The notes under the pieces: model-generated | What the model saw: the letters and a program-made list of their open reading frames with translations, nothing else | Databases searched by the model: none | What the model was told of the DNA's origin: nothing | Shown here: piece by piece, positions 1 to 7,419 of the stretch | Position numbering within the stretch: position 1 is the stretch's first letter | Layout: every line of letters begins with the position of its first letter | NCBI GenBank assembly: GCA_964553435.1 | Contig: CAZKKM010000006.1 | Location: 1-31,313, forward strand | Direction of reading: 5' to 3' | Length of the DNA: 31,313 nt | Origin: RUG11867 sp964553435 | GTDB taxonomy: Bacteria > Bacillota_I > Bacilli_A > RF39 > UBA660 | Made by a program: the position numbers and the translations under genes

Positions 1-133
1 TATCTCTTCCAAATAATCTTGTCATTTGTTCTAAAGATAACCAAACCGTTTCATTTTCTAAATTAACATCTAATTTAATATTATCATCTTTAGATTCATA
101 TATTATTAATTCTGTATTACACTTATTATCCAT
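1..133 (-). CDS. RhuM-family protein, N-terminal part only (cut by window edge)
   Basis: Reading the minus strand from the ATG at 133 gives 44 codons that run off the window start. The peptide begins MDNKCNTELIIYES and continues with LENETVWLSLEQMTRLFGRD. This matches the opening of the virulence RhuM family, whose members start with a short beta segment (IIIYxxxDGxxxxxVxLENETVWL) followed by a helix-turn-helix-like segment (xQxxMAxLFG). An AGAGGTG ribosome-binding site lies just upstream and TATAAT is at 156-161. RhuM proteins often sit in accessory DNA and have no firmly established biochemical role. The open frame is uninterrupted over the visible part, but only about an eighth of a typical family member can be seen, so intactness cannot be judged. 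Confidence 0.7.
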   Translation of the reverse strand, partial: MDNKCNTELIIYESKDDNIKLDVNLENETVWLSLEQMTRLFGRD

Positions 134-213
134 CTTTCACCTCTTTTGTAACAATATTATACTATACTTTGACGATTAAGGACAGAAAGTCATCGAGAAA
201 AACTTACAAAAGA

Positions 214-1431
214 TTAGCAAATTTCAATATGATTTTTACGTTCTAAAATACAGATATTTTCCAAATGATACGTATAACTAAACATGTCGAGAAGATACAC
301 TTTTTTAACATCGTATTGGGTACTGAGGATTTTTAAGTCTCTACTCAAAGTTACCGGATCACACGAAATATAAATTATACTTTGGGGGGTGATGGTTAGA
401 ATGTTATTAATGCCTTCGGGGGACAATCCACTGCGTGGAGGATCCACGACGATGGTATCGATAGAGTCGACGATTTTACCGGCATTTTCGAAGGCATCAC
501 CGAGCATGAATTCGACGTTCTCTATCTTGTTCATACGAGCATTTATTATGGCATCCTTGATAGCATTTTCGACTATTTCGATGCCGTATACTTTTTTGAC
601 TACTCTGGCCGCGAGAAGGGATAGAGTTCCTACTCCACAGCACATGTCGAGAACAGTCGAATTCGGTTTTAGAAAGCTTTTGACGATGGCGAAAAGTTGC
701 TCAGTCATATAGCGATTGACTTGGAAAAATGAGTTGTAAGTCTCTTTGAAGAGAAGACCGGCGGCCATTTCGATGTAATGGTCTGCCCCAAAATATGTTT
801 TGCCGTTGTAGATTATGCCGACGAGTTTAACTTTTTCTCTCAATATTTCGACATCGATGTGCGGTTCTTCATGCGATTCGATTGCGATGATGACTTCGCC
901 GTTGTAATTACATTTAATAGTCATGAGAGCTTCACTCAAGTGGAAGAAGTCGAGAGACCGCAAGATGGTGTTGATCGCATCTTCGACGTTTAGACAACGG
1001 TCAAGTTCGACAATGTCGTGACTGTGCTTTTTGTAAAAGCCGGCAACTCCATTGGAAATGTGCAGCTCGACCTTGTTGCGATAGAAGTCTTTGTTTTTAT
1101 TTTTGACGACTTCGATGTTCGGATTGAGACCAGCATATTTTTGGAGTATTTCTGTCAGTTTGTTCTTTTTGAAAGCGATCGTATCATCGTAAGAAAGGTG
1201 TCTCAAATGACATCCCCCACATTCTTCGTAGTACGGACATTTACTTTTATTTCGAGCAGATGATTTTTCTATATAATCTGTCACGATGGCTTCTTTGTAT
1301 TTGGAAGTTTCATCGACTATTTGGACTTCTACTATTTCGTCTGGAAGAGCATTTTCGACGAATACTATTTTGTCGTCAAAGTGAGCTATTCCCCTACCTT
1401 GATGGTCAAGTTTTTCTATTTTTAAACGCAT
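214..1431 (-). CDS. rlmD: 23S rRNA (uracil-5-)-methyltransferase, RlmD/RlmCD family
   Basis: SAM-dependent methyltransferase of the TrmA/RlmC/RlmD family, which makes 5-methyluridine in 23S rRNA. The 405-residue protein opens with a TRAM-type RNA-binding domain (about residues 1-55). Four cysteines that would hold a 4Fe-4S cluster are visible at C65, C71, C74 and C146, in CPYYEECGGC and later DRC. A Rossmann SAM site (VLDMCCGVGTLSLL) follows. The catalytic cysteine lies in YISCDPVTLSRD near the C terminus, with DPPRSGL before it. The ATG at 1431 is preceded by AGAGGTGATCG. The start lies four bases after the stop of the upstream pseudouridine synthase gene, so the two are almost certainly co-transcribed. 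In Bacillus one enzyme of this type modifies two 23S sites; which uridine is used here cannot be read from sequence. I saw no clear terminator after the stop. Confidence 0.92.
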   Translation of the reverse strand: MRLKIEKLDHQGRGIAHFDDKIVFVENALPDEIVEVQIVDETSKYKEAIVTDYIEKSSARNKSKCPYYEECGGCHLRHLSYDDTIAFKKNKLTEILQKYAGLNPNIEVVKNKNKDFYRNKVELHISNGVAGFYKKHSHDIVELDRCLNVEDAINTILRSLDFFHLSEALMTIKCNYNGEVIIAIESHEEPHIDVEILREKVKLVGIIYNGKTYFGADHYIEMAAGLLFKETYNSFFQVNRYMTEQLFAIVKSFLKPNSTVLDMCCGVGTLSLLAARVVKKVYGIEIVENAIKDAIINARMNKIENVEFMLGDAFENAGKIVDSIDTIVVDPPRSGLSPEGINNILTITPQSIIYISCDPVTLSRDLKILSTQYDVKKVYLLDMFSYTYHLENICILERKNHIEIC

Positions 1432-1435
1432 TCGA

Positions 1436-2152
1436 TCACCTCTTAAATTTATATAATTCTACGACTTCACTTTTCGTGAGAGTTCGATATTCGCCACTTA
1501 AAAGTGTACCCAAGTCGAGAAAAGCATAATGTGTTCGTGTCAATTTTGTAACATCGTAGCCGAGAGATTCGAACAATCTTCTTACGATGCGATTGCGACC
1601 TTCTGTAATCGTTATTTCGACAATGCAAGTGTTCTTTTTTTCGTATTTTTTTCTTATTTTCAGGTGACTAACTTTTACCAAACGACCGTCTATGGCGATT
1701 CCTTTTTTGATAGCAAAGAAGTCTTCCATAGTGATGATCTTATTCAATTTGGCCAAATAAGTCTTAGGGACATGAGAACGCGGATGAGTTAGTATGTTCG
1801 TAAGTTCTCCGTCGTTCGTAAGCAATATCAGACCGGTCGTATCGTAATCGAGTCGCCCGATTGGAAAGATGCGAGCATCAGTCTTAATGATATCGACGAT
1901 AGTCTTGCGACCGACTTCGTCGGAAACGGAACTAATCGTCTCTCGGGGTTTATTTAGAAGATAATAGACTTTTTGTTCTACTTTCAATAGTTGACCGTCG
2001 ATTTCTATTTTGTCGCTCGGCTTAGCTTTAGTACCGAGTTCTCGAACTATTTTGCCATTGATCGATACTTTGCCCGAAGTGATGAGTTCTTCCGCCTTGC
2101 GACGAGAAGCATAACCACTTTGAGCGATAATCTTTTGTAAACGTTCTTCCAT
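1436..2152 (-). CDS. rluB: RluB/RsuA-type rRNA pseudouridine synthase
   Basis: Converts a specific uridine in rRNA to pseudouridine. The 238-residue protein begins with an S4 RNA-binding domain (about residues 1-60; RLQKIIAQSGYASRRKAEELI). The catalytic domain carries the aspartate in GRLDYDTTGLILLTNDGEL, and the family motif EGRNRIVRRLFESLGYDV is near the end. All key residues of the RsuA/RluB/RluE/RluF group are present, and length is normal for RluB of Bacillota, which acts on the 23S rRNA peptidyl-transferase region. The ATG at 2152 has a GGTGA site upstream. It is the first gene of a two-gene rRNA-modification operon with the methyltransferase at 214-1431. RluB is the best guess because Bacilli usually carry this paralog, but RsuA/RluF specificity cannot be excluded. 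Confidence 0.9.
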   Translation of the reverse strand: MEERLQKIIAQSGYASRRKAEELITSGKVSINGKIVRELGTKAKPSDKIEIDGQLLKVEQKVYYLLNKPRETISSVSDEVGRKTIVDIIKTDARIFPIGRLDYDTTGLILLTNDGELTNILTHPRSHVPKTYLAKLNKIITMEDFFAIKKGIAIDGRLVKVSHLKIRKKYEKKNTCIVEITITEGRNRIVRRLFESLGYDVTKLTRTHYAFLDLGTLLSGEYRTLTKSEVVELYKFKR

Positions 2153-2233
2153 ATGTAAATCACCATTTCAATTTTAACATACATCTGGGGTGATAGCAAA
2201 CTAACATGTTGAGAGTGCGAGTAAGTTACATGT

Positions 2234-2262
2234 AAAATAAAAAGATACCCAAAAAGGGCATC
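2234..2262 (-). terminator. Rho-independent terminator of the cadherin-like gene
   Basis: On the minus strand a 7-base-pair stem (GATGCCC with GGGTATC, one G-U pair) and a five-base loop are followed by TTTTTATTTT. The hairpin starts within the stop codon at 2261, so it ends that gene's transcript. Confidence 0.75.
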
Positions 2263-3562
2263 ATAATTGAAATACTTCAGTAGGTGTTTCTTCTGTGTCG
2301 CTCGACTCTTCGGTAGGCATTGCGAAAGCTTCAGTTGGTGCCTCATCGACGATTGGAGTTTCTAAATTGGTAGGCTCGATAATTTTGAGAGTACCGCTTG
2401 GTGCTCCGTCGGTCGAACTAGTGAGAGTCGAAGAATCGATAGTTCCTTCGATAGGTGTGACCGAAGCATTGTTTTGAGATGTAACCTCTTGTATTGTACC
2501 GGCGGTGTTAGCCTGATTTTCGATAGTCGCAGGTCCCATCTTACCCTTTTTCTTCTTGTTCTTGCTGATCATCAAAATGAGCATAAGCAAGACTATCAAA
2601 AGAACGATTACGATATAAACCCAGTAGTCCATGACGTTGAATGAGTGTTTTACTGTTATGATATAGTCTTTTGTCGAACCATCTTCGGCCGTGACTCGCA
2701 CCGTCACTGTATCTCCGCTCGAAAGGTTGGAATTCCCGAGAATCGTGACATGGGCATATTCACTTTCGGTTATCGGTGCTATATTCAAAACGGACTCTTT
2801 ACCAATTTCGACCGTATATTCAGTAATCGATGGATCGAAATTTAATTGATGATTTTCTATCGTCAAGCTCGAAAGAAAATTGTTAGGAGATTTGGCTTTT
2901 TTCTTCGTCACATTGAGGACATAGAGCCCCGTATTTTTATATGGATCGCTCATCGAAATGGTTATTTTGTTGAGGCCGTCTTTTAGGTCTTTAGAATTTT
3001 CCGATATATCTATCACTACAGAGCTATCTTGAGTATGGGCTTCGATGTCCAAAATACTCACGTTTCCGGCTATTTCGAGATCGTATACTCTTTTATCTGG
3101 CTGAAATTCGAAATCGATTTCGGATATTTTGAGACTCGAAAGATAGAGAACTCCATAATTCGGTTCTTCTATAGTTCCGTCGATAGCAGGTGGCTCGGTG
3201 GTATCGGTGTCATTTGTAGGAGGTTCGTTATCTGCTATGGTATTCGGGATCGTTCGAAAATCGATAAAATAAGTGTAGGTACCAAATCCACAGGCAGCAC
3301 CATCCACTTTGATTTCGACAGGTCCGTTTTTAGTCGAAACACTGCGTGGAGCATATCCTTCGACCCAAGTATAGTCGGTCGTGCCTTCGAGAGTAACTAT
3401 ATCGGTTCCTTCTGGAATGCTCACGAGATATTTCATTTCACCGAGCGAACTGATCGTACCAACTGATGACTTGAGTTCCTTTATTTCTCCACAGGCATGT
3501 ACGTCATCATAAGAGAACATAGCTAGCATGACGGTTAAAATAAGCATTAATCTTTTTTTCAT
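2261..3562 (-). CDS. Secreted, membrane-anchored protein with cadherin-like beta-sandwich domains
   Basis: 433 residues. An N-terminal signal peptide (MKKRLMLILTVMLAMF) precedes an extracellular part. Two cadherin-like beta-sandwich units (PF12733 type) are visible at about residues 139-219 and 229-305. Each begins (F/Y)LSSLxI and contains an (F)xPxxxxYxxEI segment. Residues 25-103 look like a more diverged third unit. A proline/threonine-rich linker (about 110-132) separates the first unit from the second. A single membrane helix (about 313-333) is followed by a KNKKKKGK stop-transfer and a 95-residue acidic, Thr/Ser-rich cytoplasmic tail. That tail carries two copies of a (A/T)PTE(A/V)F motif at 408-413 and 426-431, the second near the C terminus. 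It is monocistronic, with its own promoter and terminator. Surface adhesion or sensing is plausible but unproven. Confidence 0.75.
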   Translation of the reverse strand: MKKRLMLILTVMLAMFSYDDVHACGEIKELKSSVGTISSLGEMKYLVSIPEGTDIVTLEGTTDYTWVEGYAPRSVSTKNGPVEIKVDGAACGFGTYTYFIDFRTIPNTIADNEPPTNDTDTTEPPAIDGTIEEPNYGVLYLSSLKISEIDFEFQPDKRVYDLEIAGNVSILDIEAHTQDSSVVIDISENSKDLKDGLNKITISMSDPYKNTGLYVLNVTKKKAKSPNNFLSSLTIENHQLNFDPSITEYTVEIGKESVLNIAPITESEYAHVTILGNSNLSSGDTVTVRVTAEDGSTKDYIITVKHSFNVMDYWVYIVIVLLIVLLMLILMISKNKKKKGKMGPATIENQANTAGTIQEVTSQNNASVTPIEGTIDSSTLTSSTDGAPSGTLKIIEPTNLETPIVDEAPTEAFAMPTEESSDTEETPTEVFQL

Positions 3563-3589
3563 CTTGACCCACTCACTATTCTAATAAAG

Positions 3590-3618
3590 ATTATAACACA
3601 GGTAAAATAAAAATGAAA
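3590..3618 (-). promoter_or_regulatory. Likely promoter of the cadherin-like gene
   Basis: TATAAT at 3590-3595 with TTTCAT 17 bases upstream, about 28 bases before the gene's ATG. The -35 box is weak; the -10 box is perfect. Confidence 0.5.
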
Positions 3619-3659
3619 CAACTTTACTTCTTTTTTAGTGCAAAAAGAAAAGACCAAAA

Positions 3660-3697
3660 ATATAAAAAGATAACTCTTTTAATTGTGAGTTATCTTT
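3660..3697 (-). terminator. Strong hairpin terminator after the surface-protein remnant
   Basis: A perfect 11-base-pair stem (AAAGATAACTC at 3666-3676 with its complement at 3687-3697). On the minus strand it runs into CTTTTTATATTTTT. It would have ended the gene whose remnant lies at 3795-4081. The plus-strand side lacks a clean T tract. Confidence 0.7.
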
Positions 3698-3794
3698 AAA
3701 ATTATCCTTTCGTTGTATCGGTATCTATAAAATGGTAAGGATCACTTTCTTTTTGTCCGATTATCTTATTCTGCTTTTTTTAGGCAAAATATAT

Positions 3795-4081
3795 TTATTC
3801 GACACGATACTCGTTTCCTATAGTACCGTCTCCAATCATGGTATTCACGTACTCGGCGGAGAGATTTATGACTGGTGCAACAGCAGCTACTACCTCATCT
3901 GCTGTCATTAACCCAACAGGGTACGTTAAGGCTCCATTTCCTTTTTCTTCGTCGCCTACTGTAAACGCATCGTTTTTCTCTTGACATTTGAATGTCGGTT
4001 GAGGATTGTTATAATATAGCCCTCCCTGTTCTAATCTCGCATATGCTCCATAGGCAATATTTTTGGTACACAGAAGTGTGA
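3795..4081 (-). pseudogene. Remnant of a surface-protein gene (C-terminal domain with internal deletion)
   Basis: The recognisable part runs from about LCTKNIAYGAYARL to the natural end IGNEYRVE. It resembles the C-terminal region of large Bacilli surface proteins. In those proteins YGAYxRL...PTFKCxxKNDxFTV...GNGxLTYPVGL(I/M)TADEV is followed by roughly 60-70 residues with a YLYTG...YWTMSP stretch, and then (R)PVINL...GDGTxxNxY. Here TADEVVAA is joined directly to VAPVINLSAEYV, so that middle block is missing and no YLYTG/WTMSP block exists. The open frame continues upstream to 4169, but those residues are encoded by the terminator of trxA and cannot be a genuine N terminus. No ribosome-binding site or signal peptide is present. 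I read this as a decayed 3' gene fragment. The family comparison is from memory and the exact left edge is uncertain. Confidence 0.65.
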
Positions 4082-4139
4082 GGAATGAAAGGAATCGTGT
4101 ATTGGATGACGAAGGTGATGATAAAATGATACGATAATA

Positions 4140-4170
4140 GAAAAAAAGATGATTCCATCGAGGAACCATC
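4140..4170 (-). terminator. Terminator of the cvpA-trxA operon
   Basis: On the minus strand GATGGTTCC, loop TCGAT and GGAATCATC form a nine-pair stem with one G-U pair, followed by seven T residues. It lies 32 bases after the trxA stop. Confidence 0.8.
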
Positions 4171-4201
4171 CAAAACGAGATTATACAATGAGAAATTAAA
4201 T

Positions 4202-4498
4202 TTATGCGATAAATTTTTTTAGTTCATCCTCACTCATGTAGCCGACATGTTTGGCGACTTCGCGAGAATTCTCCATCAATATGAGAGTCGGAATACTCAT
4301 AATGCCCATTTTTGTAGATAATTCTGGGTGTTCGTCGGTATTAATTTTGATGATTGGAATACCCAAAGATGAATCCAGATTTTCCAAAAGGGCTCCCATC
4401 ATCTTACATGGGCCACACCAATCAGCATAGAAGTCGATGAGACATCTTGCTTTTGTTAACTCTTCAAAATTGTCATTTTTTTCAAAATGTTTAATCAT
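4202..4498 (-). CDS. trxA: Thioredoxin
   Basis: 98-residue thioredoxin-fold protein, reducing disulfides through the WCGPCKM active site. The cis-proline motif MSIPTLILM and the Gly near the end (HVGYMSEDEL) are present. The sequence is slightly shorter than the 105-residue standard. The start is set at 4498: AAAGGAGAG lies 5-6 bases upstream of this ATG, whereas the open frame reaching 4537 has no such site and would overlap the end of cvpA. The stop codon of cvpA abuts this ribosome-binding site, giving tight coupling. The divergence from classical TrxA (few conserved residues outside the active site) leaves room for a thioredoxin-like reductant with a dedicated partner. No thioredoxin reductase gene is in the window. 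Confidence 0.9.
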   Translation of the reverse strand: MIKHFEKNDNFEELTKARCLIDFYADWCGPCKMMGALLENLDSSLGIPIIKINTDEHPELSTKMGIMSIPTLILMENSREVAKHVGYMSEDELKKFIA

Positions 4499-4511
4499 AT
4501 TTATCTCTCCT

Positions 4512-5231
4512 TTAAGTTGTCTTTCTATATTTATCAATCACTTGGTCGACACCAGGCATTTTGAGTTTTCCGTTCTCGACAAGAACATCGGCATTTTCAG
4601 ATGTCAGAACTTTGTATTTCAAGAGGACTTCCAAGCATTCGAGATTAGCCGCATCGCGGTCAGAAGAACCTTTGTAATTGTCGGCAACTTCGTAAATTTC
4701 CTTGAGCGAGTCGTATATTGGACTTACGGCCGTACTCATGATCGGTGTCTTCGTCAAAATCTCATGTCCAAACTTGCTTTCATCGACGTATTTGCGAGTA
4801 GAATCGACTTGAACACAGGCAAAAAGCAGCAGGAATGTGACGATTATACCTTCGATAGCTCCGACGAGTGCACCCAACAGTTTCGATGGTAAAGCGAGAA
4901 CAAAAGTCAGTTTCAATAGGGTTTCGAAGACACTCGTCATCTTTACTATGACCTGATATACTGTCATGAGGATGGCTGCGACCAATAAAAAGGCAAAGAG
5001 TTCGTAGATGACGATGTTGAGAACGGTTATTCCCATGATAAGTCCTGAGAATTTGAAAAATGGCATGACCTGATAGAGGAAAACCGAAACCGGATTTTTG
5101 AGTAGGTAGGCTATGACGATTACGGCAATGCCTCCGACGAATGATACCGTCTCTTTGACTGCACCGTTCGAAAAACCTTTAGCTATGAATATCAACAGTA
5201 TGATGAGAATTGCGATATCTACTACATTCAT
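4512..5231 (-). CDS. cvpA: CvpA family membrane protein
   Basis: 239 residues. The first 140 contain four to five hydrophobic helices with the CvpA-type opening (VDIAILIILLIFIAKGFSNGAVKE). The remainder is a hydrophilic tail of about 100 residues ending GVDQVIDKYRKTT. CvpA proteins are inner or cytoplasmic membrane proteins first linked to colicin V production. In Bacillota they are widespread, with an unclear housekeeping or cell-envelope role. The tail is longer than in the shortest family members and has no motif I can name. It is first in a two-gene operon with trxA (13-base gap). A promoter is visible at 5256-5284, and the start is supported by AGGTGAAG upstream of the ATG at 5231. Confidence 0.82.
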   Translation of the reverse strand: MNVVDIAILIILLIFIAKGFSNGAVKETVSFVGGIAVIVIAYLLKNPVSVFLYQVMPFFKFSGLIMGITVLNIVIYELFAFLLVAAILMTVYQVIVKMTSVFETLLKLTFVLALPSKLLGALVGAIEGIIVTFLLLFACVQVDSTRKYVDESKFGHEILTKTPIMSTAVSPIYDSLKEIYEVADNYKGSSDRDAANLECLEVLLKYKVLTSENADVLVENGKLKMPGVDQVIDKYRKTT

Positions 5232-5255
5232 TTATACTTCACCTTTTCTATTCAA

Positions 5256-5284
5256 ATTATATTACATAATCCGATTTAAAACAA
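5256..5284 (-). promoter_or_regulatory. Promoter of cvpA-trxA
   Basis: TTGTTT, 17 bases, then TATAAT on the minus strand, 25 bases before the cvpA ATG. Confidence 0.6.
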
Positions 5285-5430
5285 GCCATTTTTTGGTAAT
5301 GCCAATCCGGTTGTCGGAGTTATGCACTATTATCTTACACGTATCTTCGAAAAATATGACGAATTAAGAACGAAAAATCTCAATAAAAAGAATTTTTGAC
5401 ATTTTATACGACAGTTTTGAGGCGATGAAT

Positions 5431-5459
5431 TTGACAAAATGAAAAAACATATATATTAT
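5431..5459 (+). promoter_or_regulatory. Promoter of the HD hydrolase operon
   Basis: A perfect TTGACA at 5431-5436, a 17-base spacer, and TATTAT at 5454-5459. Its position shows that an in-frame ATG at 5439 lies inside the promoter and cannot be the start. Confidence 0.8.
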
Positions 5460-5492
5460 TATATTAGATATTTTGAAAGAGGGGATTTTTGT

Positions 5493-6005
5493 ATGAGGGC
5501 ACGAGATTATAAAGAATGGTATAAAATAGTGAGACCCATAATCACGAGCTGCGAATATAAGAAAAGAAAATATTATCGACATCACGGCGATGTGAGTGTA
5601 TACGATCATTGTATAAAGGTTTCACTTGGGGCTTATGCTTTGGCCAAAAAATTGCACATGGATTATCGGAGTGCGGCCATCGCTGGAGTTTTACACGATT
5701 TTTATACTACTCCTTGGCAAGATGTGATGATACAACAACCTTTTTTCCAAAGGCATGCATTTTCACACGCGAAGTGTGCATTAGAAAATTCTCGCAAGTA
5801 TTTTGGAAAATATTTGAATCCGAAGATAGAAAATGCGATTTTGAGACACATGTTTCCGTTGAACATAACACCGCCTAAGAGCAGCATAGGTTACATAATA
5901 ACGATAGTCGATAAGGCCAAGAGTATGGATTTCGTCTTCTGCAAGGAAACTTGGGCAAAGACACTCGGGCTGCGAGCTTTAAAGAAAAAAAGGAAATCCA
6001 ATTAA
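5493..6005 (+). CDS. HD-domain hydrolase
   Basis: 170 residues. The HD-type metal ligands are visible: the YRHHGDVSVYDH block, the HD pair in GVLHDFY and the later downstream histidine in FSHAKCALENS. The block AILRHMFPLNITPP is typical of an uncharacterised HD phosphohydrolase family of Bacillota. The substrate is unknown, and a nucleotide or cyclic nucleotide would be typical of the superfamily. The start at 5493 is chosen because GAAAGAGGGG lies eight bases upstream and the promoter covers the upstream in-frame ATG. The next gene begins 12 bases after the stop and is presumably co-transcribed. The same two-gene arrangement (HD protein plus PF06541 membrane protein) is one I believe occurs in other Bacillota, but I cannot verify that here. 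Confidence 0.85.
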   Translation: MRARDYKEWYKIVRPIITSCEYKKRKYYRHHGDVSVYDHCIKVSLGAYALAKKLHMDYRSAAIAGVLHDFYTTPWQDVMIQQPFFQRHAFSHAKCALENSRKYFGKYLNPKIENAILRHMFPLNITPPKSSIGYIITIVDKAKSMDFVFCKETWAKTLGLRALKKKRKSN

Positions 6006-6017
6006 GGTGAGGTCAAA

Positions 6018-6695
6018 ATGCTCTATTTATCGAAGTTATTCATTTGTTTTATCATCTTCTCATTTTTGGGATGGTGTCTCGAGGTCGTATACGGTTTAAT
6101 AGGTCAAAAAAGGTTTTTGAATCGCGGATTTTTGATCGGTCCCTTATGTCCCATTTACGGTCTAGGTTGTGTTCTTCTCTATTGGCTGTTGAGCGGGTAT
6201 GCGAATGATCCGATCATCTTGGCTTTAGCTAGCATGGTTCTATGCTCGGTTCTCGAATATACAGCAAGTTACATCATGGAGAAGATATTCAAGACGCGTT
6301 GGTGGGACTACAGCGAAAAGAAGTACAATATAAATGGCCGCATCTGTCTCGAGATGGCCATTCCGTTTGGAATATTGGGACTAGGTGTCGTATATTTGTT
6401 ATTTCCGGCAACTTTGAAAATTTTATCGTTTTTGCCGGATATGGCGATTTATATTATTGCAGGTATTCTTCTTTTGGCATTTCTCTTGGATCTCGTCGTA
6501 TCGTTCAAGGTCATCTTGAAGTTCACGAGTGCTATCGAACATATCCCTAAGGATATGTCAGAAGAAATAACTAAATTTGTCAAGGATACACTTGTCAAAC
6601 AAGGCCATTTGACCAAAAGATTGATCGAAGTTTTTCCAAATTTCAAAATAGATTTCGATTTTATCAAAAACAAGATATGGAAAAAGAAGGATTGA
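6018..6695 (+). CDS. PF06541 (ABC-transporter type IV, putative permease) membrane protein, copy 1
   Basis: 225 residues with about five to six membrane helices. The family hallmarks are present: FLGWCLEVVYG near the N terminus, NRGFLIGPLCPIYGLG, LEYTASYIMEKIFKTRWWDYS, and NINGRICLE. These proteins were annotated as ABC transporter permeases in clostridia but usually lack an ATPase partner, and their function is open. The hydrophilic C-terminal tail (about residues 175-225) is basic. AGGTGAGG lies upstream of the ATG. It is second in the operon with the HD hydrolase and ends in a hairpin that overlaps the stop. A diverged second copy is at 16174-16833. Confidence 0.82.
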   Translation: MLYLSKLFICFIIFSFLGWCLEVVYGLIGQKRFLNRGFLIGPLCPIYGLGCVLLYWLLSGYANDPIILALASMVLCSVLEYTASYIMEKIFKTRWWDYSEKKYNINGRICLEMAIPFGILGLGVVYLLFPATLKILSFLPDMAIYIIAGILLLAFLLDLVVSFKVILKFTSAIEHIPKDMSEEITKFVKDTLVKQGHLTKRLIEVFPNFKIDFDFIKNKIWKKKD

Positions 6696-6712
6696 GTTCC
6701 TTCTTTTATTCT
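6682..6712. terminator. Bidirectional terminator between convergent genes
   Basis: A ten-pair stem (AAAAGAAGGA with TCCTTCTTTT) has a six-base loop and straddles the stop codon of the PF06541 gene. The T side serves the plus strand; the A side gives a T tract on the minus strand after trmB. Confidence 0.7.
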
Positions 6713-7344
6713 GAAAAAGAGGCATCGACATAGTAGATTGGTCGATTTTCTTCGAAGTATTTTTTTTCAAAATCGGTCATCACATTCGATATCTCACGTT
6801 CGTCATGATGAAGATCGAGACTCACTTTGTCGAAAACGTACCAATATTGCGATAAAGTTTCGAGAGAATATGCGAAGAATCCTTTGTTGTCTGTTTTGAG
6901 AATGATATGCTTTTTCTTTTTGAATATGCGATCATAAAGTTTTAGGTATCCATAGTGAGTGAAGCGCTTCTTTTCGTCGATTTTCTTCGGCCATGGTTCA
7001 GAAAACGTGAGGTAAATCGTATCTATTTCGCGAGCAAAGATGGTATCGACGGAAGTTGCATCGGCATTGATCAATTTGAGATTAGGTAAATTTTGTCCTT
7101 GCAGTCGTTCTGTCGCCATGACGAGTTGAGAATCTACTATTTCGAGGCCGATGAAGTTTATGTTCGGATATTTTTTGGCCATCGCGATGATGAAGTTTCC
7201 CCTACCCGTTCCGAGTTCCAAATGGATTGGATTTTTGTTTGCAAAAAGATCGTTCCATTTTCCTTTGTATTTGGTCGGATTGCTTACCAAGTAAGGACTT
7301 TTCCCGATTATTTTATCGGCATCTTTTATTTTGTTGTATTCCAC
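6706..7344 (-). CDS. trmB: tRNA (guanine-N7-)-methyltransferase
   Basis: Makes m7G at position 46 of tRNAs using SAM. The 212-residue length is typical. Visible motifs are the SAM site LELGTGRGNF, GLEIVDSQLVMA, the family signature YLTFSEPWPKKIDEKKRFTH and the closing EKKYFEENRPIYYV. The signature normally reads FSDPWPK, so the aspartate is replaced by glutamate, a conservative change. The start is GTG at 7344, with AAAGGAAG nine bases upstream; no in-frame ATG is better placed. TATAAT at 7371-7376 is a likely -10 box. The gene is convergent with the PF06541 gene and shares its terminator. Confidence 0.92.
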   Translation of the reverse strand: MEYNKIKDADKIIGKSPYLVSNPTKYKGKWNDLFANKNPIHLELGTGRGNFIIAMAKKYPNINFIGLEIVDSQLVMATERLQGQNLPNLKLINADATSVDTIFAREIDTIYLTFSEPWPKKIDEKKRFTHYGYLKLYDRIFKKKKHIILKTDNKGFFAYSLETLSQYWYVFDKVSLDLHHDEREISNVMTDFEKKYFEENRPIYYVDASFSE

Positions 7345-7419
7345 ATCAATGCACTTCCTTTACGAAATCAATTATATCATCTTTCTAGCGAATAATAAAC
7401 GAAAAATAAAATGAGAGTA

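Noticed and set aside
3029..3466. A 145-codon plus-strand open frame antisense to the cadherin-like gene
   Set aside because: No ribosome-binding site, composition of a shadow frame, and a well-supported gene on the other strand.
3795..4169. An intact 124-residue protein
   Set aside because: Its first residues are encoded by the trxA terminator, and the family's central block is missing; treated as a remnant.
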